Shown: in pieces, positions 19,041-26,209 of the stretch | Layout: every line of letters begins with the position of its first letter | How positions within the stretch are numbered: the stretch's first letter is position 1 | Origin: SHZL01 sp963784425 | GTDB taxonomy: Bacteria > Pseudomonadota > Gammaproteobacteria > Xanthomonadales > SZUA-36 | Direction of reading: 5' to 3' | DNA: 64,000 bases | Assembly (NCBI GenBank): GCA_963784425.1 | Contig: CAWARM010000015.1 | Coordinates: 1 to 64,000, forward strand | Notes under the pieces: generated by a model | What the model saw: only the letters and a program-made list of their open reading frames with translations | What the model was told of the DNA's origin: nothing | Database searches by the model: none | Program-made: the position numbers and the translations under genes

Positions 19041-21400
19041 TTCCACGTTCAGTCAAGTCACCCACCATAGCGATCCCGTTTCACCGCTTGCTCAAGGTGG
19101 TGGTAGTCGTCGGCCACGTCACCCCCGAGATCCAGGCCTTGCTCGACCATATCACTGCGGAGAAATTCGAGGTCGAAGTAAGCGACATCTACGAGCGCGA
19201 TATTACCGAGGATACCGAGGTCGGAGCTTACATTGCGCTGGTCGACGGCGAAAACCTGAAGCGGGCCAGAGTGATGGCGCGCGCAGTGCGCGCAGCAGGT
19301 TTCCAGACGCCGCTATGGGCACTGGCCGATGCGCACCATATTTCCGACATGGCTGTGCTCGACCTCACCGGCGAAGTTGAGGGCTACATCTACCTCGGCC
19401 AACAGACACCCGCCTTCTATGCCAAGCAGGTGATTGCCAGCGTGGTCAAGTATGGCCGCGACCTGCTGCCACCGTTTTTCGGCGGGCTGATGGCCTATGA
19501 CGGCGAGGCCAACATCGCATTCGACTGCCCGGGTCACCAGGGCGGTCAGTTTTACCGCAAGTCACCCGCCGGGCAGTTGTTTTTCAAGTACTTCGGCGAA
19601 AGCATTTTCCGCAACGACCTGTGCAATGCCGACGTGGATCTTGGCGACCTGCTGATCCACGAGGGCCCTGCGGTGGAAGCGCAAAAGCACGCTGCCCGGG
19701 TGTTTGGAGCCGACAAGACCTACTTTGTTCTCAACGGCACCAGCACGTCCAACAAGGTGGTCACCGGCGCCACGCTAAGGCGCGGCGACCTGGTGCTGTT
19801 CGACCGCAACAATCACAAGTCCCTGCACCAGGGAGCGCTGGTGCAAGCCGGCGCAATCCCGGTGTTCCTGCCGACCGCGCGCAATCCCTTTGGCATGATC
19901 GGCGCGGTCGACTGGGCTGCCTGGGACGAAGACTACCTGCGCGAGCAGATCCGGGCGAACCCGCTGCTCAAAGACAAGAGTCGTGCCGACGCCGAGCGCC
20001 CGTTCCGCTTGGCGTGCATCCAGCTCGCGACCTATGACGGCACCATCTACAACGTCCGGAAGGTGCTGGAGAAAATCGGCCACCTGTGCGAATACGTGCT
20101 GTGGGACGAGGCCTGGATCGGTTACAACGCCTTCCATCCACTGTTCGAAGACCACAGCCCCATGCGCCTGAAGGACCTGGCCCCGGAAATGGCCGGGCTG
20201 TTTTCGACCCAATCCGTGCACAAGCAAGGCGCCGGGTTCTCCCAGGCCTCGCAGATCCACAAACGTGATGAACACCTGCGCGGGCAGCCCCGCTATATCG
20301 AGCACAAGCGTTTTAACGAAGCCTTCCTGATCAACGCCTCGACATCGCCGTTCTACCCACTGTTCGCCTCGCTGGATGTCAACGCCAAGATCCATGATGG
20401 CAAGGGCGGCGAGATGCTGTGGGACCGGTGTATTGAGCTCGGCATCGACACGCGCAAGAAATTCCGCGACTTCGTGCGGTATTACGAGCGCGTCGGCGAG
20501 GGTGCCGAGGAAAAATGGTTCTTCGACCCCTTCGTGCCCGACGTGGTCACCCTGAAAGATTCGCCCTTCTTCGACGACGCCGCCGATATGCCCTGGGAAG
20601 ATCTTCCGACCGATGTCATCAAGCGCGAACAGCAGTGCTGGAACTTCCACCCGAAGGCAACCTGGCACGGCTACTCGGGCTATGCCGATGGCTACGCCAT
20701 GGTGGACCCCAACAAGCTCACGCTGCTGACACCGGGCATCAACCGCATAACCGGTGAGTACCTTGATTTCGGTGTGCCCGCCACGGTGGTGGCGAACTAC
20801 TTGCGCGAACAGCGCGTGGTTCCCGAAAAATGTGACCTCAACAGCATCCTGTTCCTGATGACGCCGGCAGAGGACGAAAGCAAGCTCAACACACTGATTG
20901 CGAAACTGGTCAAGTTCAAGAACCTGTGGGATAGCGACGCACCGCTGACCGAGGTTTTGCCAACCCTGCTGGCCGCCCACGGCGAACGCTATGCGGGCTA
21001 CACCCTGCGCCAGGTGTGCAAGGAAATGCACGACTATTACCGCCAGGCCAACGTCAAGAACCTGCAGCGGCTCAGCTTCCGGGCTGCCAGTTTTCCGGAA
21101 CTGGCGATGTCTCCACAGGATGCGTATGCGGCCCTGGTCGGTAACAAGGTGGACTACGTGTCGCTGGAGGACATCAAGGACCGGATATCCGCGACGCTGG
21201 CGCTGATCTATCCACCCGGCATCGGCATCGTGGTACCGGGCGAGCGCTGGGACGACCGGGCACAGCCCATGCTGGATTACTTCCTCGCTTTCCAGGAAGC
21301 ATTCAACCGTTTCCCGGGCTTTAATTACGAAGTGCAAGGCGTTTACCAGGAACACGTAGACGGCAAAATCAAGTTCTATACCTATGTAGTTCAGGAATGA
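19037..21400 (+). CDS. Ornithine decarboxylase (SpeC/SpeF-like), PLP-dependent
   Basis: A 787-residue large decarboxylase most like inducible ornithine decarboxylases. Wing domain at about 1-140, PLP core with lysine K396 in TQSVHKQGAGFSQASQIH, FDCPGHQGGQFYRKSPAG near 157-174, and a C-terminal domain to the end. The reaction is ornithine to putrescine and CO2 with uptake of one proton. Its start overlaps the preceding decarboxylase gene by 4 bases. With arcA and arcB upstream and a PotE-like antiporter downstream, it would use the ornithine formed from arginine. Lysine or arginine as substrate is a less likely alternative. Confidence 0.88.
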   Translation: MIPRSVKSPTIAIPFHRLLKVVVVVGHVTPEIQALLDHITAEKFEVEVSDIYERDITEDTEVGAYIALVDGENLKRARVMARAVRAAGFQTPLWALADAHHISDMAVLDLTGEVEGYIYLGQQTPAFYAKQVIASVVKYGRDLLPPFFGGLMAYDGEANIAFDCPGHQGGQFYRKSPAGQLFFKYFGESIFRNDLCNADVDLGDLLIHEGPAVEAQKHAARVFGADKTYFVLNGTSTSNKVVTGATLRRGDLVLFDRNNHKSLHQGALVQAGAIPVFLPTARNPFGMIGAVDWAAWDEDYLREQIRANPLLKDKSRADAERPFRLACIQLATYDGTIYNVRKVLEKIGHLCEYVLWDEAWIGYNAFHPLFEDHSPMRLKDLAPEMAGLFSTQSVHKQGAGFSQASQIHKRDEHLRGQPRYIEHKRFNEAFLINASTSPFYPLFASLDVNAKIHDGKGGEMLWDRCIELGIDTRKKFRDFVRYYERVGEGAEEKWFFDPFVPDVVTLKDSPFFDDAADMPWEDLPTDVIKREQQCWNFHPKATWHGYSGYADGYAMVDPNKLTLLTPGINRITGEYLDFGVPATVVANYLREQRVVPEKCDLNSILFLMTPAEDESKLNTLIAKLVKFKNLWDSDAPLTEVLPTLLAAHGERYAGYTLRQVCKEMHDYYRQANVKNLQRLSFRAASFPELAMSPQDAYAALVGNKVDYVSLEDIKDRISATLALIYPPGIGIVVPGERWDDRAQPMLDYFLAFQEAFNRFPGFNYEVQGVYQEHVDGKIKFYTYVVQE

Positions 21401-21405
21401 GCATA

Positions 21406-21428
21406 AACCCGGATGGACTTTCCGGGTT
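21406..21428 (+). other. Intercistronic hairpin before the antiporter gene
   Basis: AACCCGGA (21406-21413) pairs with TCCGGGTT (21421-21428) across a 7-base loop. No T-tract follows, so it is not a standard terminator. It lies between the decarboxylase stop and the ribosome binding site of the antiporter and could protect or separate transcript halves. Confidence 0.45.
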
Positions 21429-21456
21429 AAATACACCTCACCAAGGAGGCATCCCC

Positions 21457-22782
21457 ATGGCGCAACAGCAGAAAAAGATGAACGTCACACAACTGACGTT
21501 TATCGTAATGGTGAACATGATGGGCTCCGGCATCATCATGCTGCCCACCAACATGGCCCAGGTCGGCGCAATATCGTTGCTGTCCTGGCTGGTAACAGCA
21601 GTCGGATCCATGGCGATTGCCTACGGCTTCGCGCAGGCCGGCGTTTTCAACCAGCGCACTGGCGGCATGGCGGCTTATGCCGAGGATGCCTATGGCAAGG
21701 CCGGCTACTTCCAGGTGTTCTTCCTGTACTTTCTCTCGCTGGCGATTGCCAACGTAGCGGTGGCCAGTTCAGCGCTGGGCTACCTGGCTGGCTTCTTTCC
21801 GTGGATCACGGCAACACCGGTCGCGACCACCCTCGGGATCATCGGCCTGCTGTGGCTGACTACCCTCGCCAATTTTGGCGGACCGAAACTGACCGGCCGC
21901 ATCGGCGCCGTGACCGTTTGGGGCGTGATACTGCCGGTAGGGTTCATATCCATCGGCGGCTGGATCTGGTTCAACGCAGATACCTTCTCGGCCGCCTGGA
22001 ACCCCAACGGACTTTCCCTGATGGAGGGCATGGGTTCCAGCATTTCGCTGACCCTGTGGGCCTTCCTGGGTATGGAGTCGGCAGCGCAGAATTCGTCCGC
22101 CGTGGAGAACCCGAAGCGCGACGTACCGCTGGCCTGCATGTTTGGCACCCTGGGCGCCGCCGCGATCTACATCCTGTCGACCACGGTCATCCAGGGCATC
22201 GTACCGAATGCCGAGCTGGCCAATTCCACCGGGCCGTTCGGACTCGCTTTTGCACAGATGTTCAGCCCGATGGTCGGTAATATCGTCATGGTGCTGTCGG
22301 TACTGGCCTGTGTCGGCTCGCTCCTGGGCTGGCAGTTCACACTGGCGCAGACAGCCAAGGACGCCGCCGATACCAACATGTTCCCGGGAATCTTCGGCAA
22401 AGCCAATACGCTGGGCGCGCCGATTGCCGGCATGCTCATCATGGGTGTAGTCCAGTCCCTGATGGCGCTGTCCACGATGTCGCCCAACCTGAGCGAGCAG
22501 TTCGCCGCGCTGGTCAATCTCGCCGTGGTCACCAACGTCGTACCCTACGTCGTCGCTCTTTCCGCCACGGCAGTCATTATGCGCAACGCCAGGGTCTCGA
22601 GTGGGATTTACACCCGCAACCTGGCAGTCGCGACCTTGGCGATCGTGTACAGCGTCTACGTGCTGTACGCATCGGGCATGGAGGCAGTGATGGGCGGCAT
22701 GCTCGTCATGGGGCTTGCGTGGCTGATCTGGACCTTTATGGCGCCGCGTTTCATGGTGCAACTGGCCCCCACACAGGCATAG
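21457..22782 (+). CDS. Amino acid/polyamine antiporter, PotE-like
   Basis: A 441-residue APC-superfamily transporter with about 12 hydrophobic segments. It resembles PotE, the putrescine/ornithine antiporter, in its first helix (VMVNMMGSGIIMLPTNMA) and in the LWAFLGMESAAQNSSAVENPKRD region. The ATG at 21457 is chosen because AAGGAGG (21443-21449) stands seven bases before it; an in-frame upstream start at 21397 would overlap the decarboxylase gene and lacks a site. In this cluster it would import ornithine or arginine and export putrescine, so driving the decarboxylation. No ArcD arginine/ornithine exchanger is present, so this protein may supply that role; this is inference. Confidence 0.88.
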   Translation: MAQQQKKMNVTQLTFIVMVNMMGSGIIMLPTNMAQVGAISLLSWLVTAVGSMAIAYGFAQAGVFNQRTGGMAAYAEDAYGKAGYFQVFFLYFLSLAIANVAVASSALGYLAGFFPWITATPVATTLGIIGLLWLTTLANFGGPKLTGRIGAVTVWGVILPVGFISIGGWIWFNADTFSAAWNPNGLSLMEGMGSSISLTLWAFLGMESAAQNSSAVENPKRDVPLACMFGTLGAAAIYILSTTVIQGIVPNAELANSTGPFGLAFAQMFSPMVGNIVMVLSVLACVGSLLGWQFTLAQTAKDAADTNMFPGIFGKANTLGAPIAGMLIMGVVQSLMALSTMSPNLSEQFAALVNLAVVTNVVPYVVALSATAVIMRNARVSSGIYTRNLAVATLAIVYSVYVLYASGMEAVMGGMLVMGLAWLIWTFMAPRFMVQLAPTQA

Positions 22783-22795
22783 GAGGAAAATGAAC

Positions 22796-23824
22796 ATGAA
22801 ACGCACATCATTGATAAACACCTGGCAGAAACTGGCCTGGACTACGTTCACCACCACCTTACTGGCGTTCACGTTGTTGCTGATGGTCGCCACGCCGTTC
22901 GCACTGGCACAGGACGAAAGCTCTGCAGCCACCACCGATACGCCGGTCGTTCCAGATGATTTGACGATTCCGGCAGCAGCACCGCCAGCGACAACGCTGG
23001 AACGGATACGCGCAACGGGCAGCCTCAAGCTCGGGTACCGCGCTGACGCCCAGCCCTTCTCTTTCCGGGATGCTGCCGGCCAGGCCAGCGGTTACTCCGT
23101 TGCCTTGTGCGGCAGGGTCGCCGAGCAGGTCAAGGCCACGCTGGCGCTGCCGGCGTTACGGGTGGAGTGGGTTCCGGTGACGCTCGATGGCCGCTTTGCT
23201 GATCTCGCCGACGGCAAAGTCGATTTGCTCTGTGGCGCAGACACGGCAACCCTGACGCGCAGGCAGGACGTTTCGTTCTCGATTCCGATCTTCCCGGGTG
23301 GAATCGGCGCCATCGTGCACACGGATGCCCCCGCGCGACTGCAACTGGTGCTCGAGGGGCGCCCGCTGCCCAATGAACCGCTGTGGCGGGGAAGGCCGGC
23401 AGAAGTGCTGCAGCACAAGACGTTTTCGGCCGTAACAGGCACCACCACGGCAGCCTGGCTTGCGGGGCGCATCGACAAGCTGGGGATCATTGCGACCCAA
23501 TCCCCGGTCGAGAGCTACGATGCGGGTGTCGAGCTGGTGCTCGACCGAAAGACGGATGCGCTGTTCGGCGACCGGGCCATACTGCTGGACGCCGTCAAGC
23601 GCAGCCGGGCAGCTAATGAGCTCATCGTGCTCGATCGCCGGTTTACCCTCGAACCCATCGCGCTGACACTGGCGCGTGGCGACGAAGACTTCCGGCTGCT
23701 GGTGGACCGGACCCTGAGCCAGCTGTATGCAACCCCGGAGTTCGGCCAATTGTTCACGGAAACTTTTGGCGAGCCGGACGAAAACATGCTGCTGTTCTTC
23801 CGGGTGAGCGCACTGCCCGAGTAG
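22796..23824 (+). CDS. Periplasmic amino-acid-type solute-binding protein (SBP family 3)
   Basis: A 342-residue secreted binding protein of the polar amino acid ABC type. Signal peptide at about residues 1-37 (hydrophobic core TLLAFTLLLMVATPFALA), a linker rich in Thr/Pro/Ala, then the family 3 domain with GSLKLGYRADAQPFSF and LCGADTATLTRRQDVSFS. No ABC permease or ATPase gene is nearby, so it may feed a distant transporter or act as a sensor or scavenger. AGGAGG at 22781-22786 favours the ATG at 22796 (spacing 9) over the one at 22790 (spacing 3). It follows the antiporter by 13 bases and is probably in the same operon. Confidence 0.8.
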   Translation: MKRTSLINTWQKLAWTTFTTTLLAFTLLLMVATPFALAQDESSAATTDTPVVPDDLTIPAAAPPATTLERIRATGSLKLGYRADAQPFSFRDAAGQASGYSVALCGRVAEQVKATLALPALRVEWVPVTLDGRFADLADGKVDLLCGADTATLTRRQDVSFSIPIFPGGIGAIVHTDAPARLQLVLEGRPLPNEPLWRGRPAEVLQHKTFSAVTGTTTAAWLAGRIDKLGIIATQSPVESYDAGVELVLDRKTDALFGDRAILLDAVKRSRAANELIVLDRRFTLEPIALTLARGDEDFRLLVDRTLSQLYATPEFGQLFTETFGEPDENMLLFFRVSALPE

Positions 23825-23849
23825 GCGGCAGCGCACTTTAAGACTTACC

Positions 23850-23873
23850 GGCGGGTGCATTTCTGCACCCGCC
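23850..23873 (+). other. GC-rich hairpin between the binding protein and glutaminase genes
   Basis: GGCGGGTGCA (23850-23859) and TGCACCCGCC (23864-23873) form a perfect 10-base stem with a 4-base loop. No T-run follows, and the glutaminase ribosome binding region begins right after it. It may attenuate, stabilise or partly terminate transcription. Confidence 0.5.
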
Positions 23874-23888
23874 TGAGGAAAACCCAGG

Positions 23889-24932
23889 ATGCGAATGTCC
23901 AGTAAGCACAAGGTCAGTCTTACCCTGCTGTGCACCTGCCTGTTACTGGGCGGGCTGCTGGCGCCACCCGTCCGGGCACAGTCCTCGTCCGACATCCAGG
24001 CGGCGCTGGATGCAGCGTACGCGAAGTACAAGGATCTGGATGAAGGCAAGAATGCCGATTACATTCCGGCGCTGGCCAAGGTTGACCCGAACCTGTACGG
24101 GATTGCCCTGGTGACGACAGACGGCAGGGTTTACACCGCCGGCGATGTCTCTGCCGAAGTCTCGATCCAGTCCATCTCCAAGGTTTTTACCCTGGCCAGG
24201 GTATTTGAAGAGCGGGGTCCGGACGCAGTGGCCAGCACCATCGGTGTCGATGCCACCGGCATGCGCTTCAATTCCATCGTTTCGATCGAGTTCTCCCAGA
24301 AAGCCCTGGGTGGCCCCGAGATGAATTCGCTGGTCAACCCCGGCGCCATTGCCACCACCAGCATGGTCAGTGGTTCGAGCAGGGACGAAATCTGGAACAA
24401 CATCCTTGGCTTCTATTCCGATTTTGCCGGCCGCCCGCTGTCCGTGAACCAGGAGGTTTTTCAGTCGGAGTCCGCTACCAACCAGCGCAACCAGGCAATT
24501 GGCTACCTGATGTATGCCTATGGCTATATCAAGGACAACCCGATGCAGGCCACCGACATCTATACCGAGCAGTGCTCGGTGAACGTCAACGCGAAAGACC
24601 TGGCCGTCATGGCCGGCACGCTGGCAAACGGGGGCAGGAACCCGGTGACTGGCAAGCAGGTCATGCAGACCGACAACGTACCTGAACTGCTGGCGGTCAT
24701 GGCAACCGCGGGTCTCTATGACGACTCAGGCAAGTGGCTGTTCCGCACCGGGCTTCCCGGCAAGAGCGGCGTGGGCGGTGGCCTCATCGCGGTCAGTCCC
24801 GGCAAGTTTGGCATTGCCGTCATTTCGCCACCGCTCGACGAAGCCGGCAACAGCGTGCGTGCACAGAAAGCCATCGCGGACATATCGGGCACTCTCGGTG
24901 GCAATCCGCTTGAGGTACAGCCCCGGCAGTAA
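23889..24932 (+). CDS. glsA: Glutaminase with signal peptide (periplasmic)
   Basis: A 347-residue beta-lactamase-like (serine-dependent) glutaminase that hydrolyses glutamine to glutamate and ammonia. The catalytic Ser-x-x-Lys is in QSISK, followed by LGGPEMNSLVNPGAIA and QRNQAIGYLM. Unlike the usual cytoplasmic E. coli enzymes, it has a clear N-terminal signal peptide (about residues 1-31, ending VRAQ), so it probably acts in the periplasm. The ammonia would buffer acid at the cell surface, and it fits the arginine/ornithine cluster it terminates. It is the last gene of the plus-strand run and converges with the K+ channel gene. Confidence 0.9.
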   Translation: MRMSSKHKVSLTLLCTCLLLGGLLAPPVRAQSSSDIQAALDAAYAKYKDLDEGKNADYIPALAKVDPNLYGIALVTTDGRVYTAGDVSAEVSIQSISKVFTLARVFEERGPDAVASTIGVDATGMRFNSIVSIEFSQKALGGPEMNSLVNPGAIATTSMVSGSSRDEIWNNILGFYSDFAGRPLSVNQEVFQSESATNQRNQAIGYLMYAYGYIKDNPMQATDIYTEQCSVNVNAKDLAVMAGTLANGGRNPVTGKQVMQTDNVPELLAVMATAGLYDDSGKWLFRTGLPGKSGVGGGLIAVSPGKFGIAVISPPLDEAGNSVRAQKAIADISGTLGGNPLEVQPRQ

Positions 24933-24942
24933 ATCTACCGGT

Positions 24943-25362
24943 CTATTGCGCTTTAATGCCGAAAAGCCTTAACAGGACGGCAAAGAAAAACCCGGTTGAC
25001 AAACCGCACATCAGGATCCCCGTGAGCGCCTCGATGCCACCCACCACGCGCCACTCCGGCGGCAGCACCAAGTCGCCGTAGCCGGTCGTGGTATAGGTGA
25101 CGGCGCTGAAATAAAACGCGGAATGTATATCGGGCATTCCTCCCTGCCACGCATACAAGACAGCCCAAAGTGTGATTTGCACGAGGTGCAAAAGAATGAT
25201 CCAGGCCGCGACACGGATCAGTATCGAGATGGGTGGCCAGAAGCGCGTATCCACCTCTGTACCTCCCCGCCGTAGCCAATGGATTGCGCCCGACAGCCCG
25301 ATGGCATGCACGGTCACGCAAGCAGCCATCAGGCACAATGCCATAAGCACTTTGAAAACCAT
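24943..25362 (-). CDS. Two-transmembrane K+ channel family protein
   Basis: A 139-residue protein with hydrophobic helices at about residues 1-25, 45-68 and 105-130 and a pore loop holding the potassium selectivity filter TTTGYGD at about residue 88-94. It lacks a C-terminal RCK or cyclic nucleotide domain. It probably forms a tetrameric inner-membrane K+ channel. The ATG at 25362 is preferred; a TTG at 25395 would overlap the CHAD gene by 14 bases. It is the last gene of an ABC-SulP-CHAD-channel operon. Confidence 0.8.
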   Translation of the reverse strand: MVFKVLMALCLMAACVTVHAIGLSGAIHWLRRGGTEVDTRFWPPISILIRVAAWIILLHLVQITLWAVLYAWQGGMPDIHSAFYFSAVTYTTTGYGDLVLPPEWRVVGGIEALTGILMCGLSTGFFFAVLLRLFGIKAQ

Positions 25363-25381
25363 GATGAAGTCTATTGTATGC

Positions 25382-26194
25382 TCAGATTGAGGCAAATCCA
25401 GTTATGATCCGGTCCCACATCGCCCGCTCGTTCCTTCTCCAGGCGCGCAGCAACATCTTTCCCTGCTGCAGGGCTTCCTCTTCCCAGCCGGGATAGCGCA
25501 GGTCTTCGGCCAATTGCCGGCAGGCCGCATCCTGGTCGTGCCAGTCGCCCAGCCGGTTTTGTAAGGCAGGGATGTCAGGGCCCAGGTTCCCCGGCGGACC
25601 GGGATCAAAGCCCAGGCGCTTGACAGCCAGCTTGCGGTTATCGGAATACTCGCGCAGGGCCTTGCGCAGTTCATGCAACTCGCTGGTGCGGCGGCGATGC
25701 AGCCCAGCCTTTTTTGACGTCATGTCGCCCTGCAAGATATCGAAGTAGGCTCGCAGCTCCTGCGGGGTGCACGCTTCACAAGTTCGGTGGACGTACCGGT
25801 CAAGTTCCCGCCAGCGGGGCCAGTCCGTGTTGGCGACCACGGCCCGCAAGCTCCTGCGTGCCTGTCGCAGCCGTGCGCGGATGTGGGCCCGGTAGTGCGC
25901 CGCGAAATCGGGAGCCAGCGGACCGGTGCGGGCCAGGAAGCGGCGCTGCAATTGCCAGAAACGCACACGGCCCGCTGTGTCGAAAACGGGCCTGAAGCGC
26001 TCCGAGACTTCAGCGTATGGAAATTCAGGATCTATGCCCTGCGCCAGGCGCAGCGCAGCGCGCCATTCTTTCAGTCCCACGCGCAAACGGTGCAGACCCT
26101 CCTCATCACTGGTCAGCATCCGTGGCGCTGCAGCCATCCGCCGCAGTTTGTGCAGTTTGTTTTTCAAAACGATGTGCAAGGAGGGCGCAGTCAT
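25382..26194 (-). CDS. CHAD domain protein (polyphosphate-associated)
   Basis: A 270-residue all-helical CHAD protein, with the two duplicated histidine/arginine motifs of the family: HRLRVGLKEWRAALRL near residues 35-50 and ELHELRKALREYSDNRKL near 172-189. CHAD domains bind inorganic polyphosphate through basic surfaces and locate to polyphosphate granules. It lacks the CYTH partner domain often fused to it. The gene is 15 bases downstream of the SulP gene. A PPK2 gene 4 kb away on the other strand supports a polyphosphate link. Confidence 0.85.
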   Translation of the reverse strand: MTAPSLHIVLKNKLHKLRRMAAAPRMLTSDEEGLHRLRVGLKEWRAALRLAQGIDPEFPYAEVSERFRPVFDTAGRVRFWQLQRRFLARTGPLAPDFAAHYRAHIRARLRQARRSLRAVVANTDWPRWRELDRYVHRTCEACTPQELRAYFDILQGDMTSKKAGLHRRRTSELHELRKALREYSDNRKLAVKRLGFDPGPPGNLGPDIPALQNRLGDWHDQDAACRQLAEDLRYPGWEEEALQQGKMLLRAWRRNERAMWDRIITGFASI

Positions 26195-26209
26195 GCACGT
26201 GTGCCTGGA

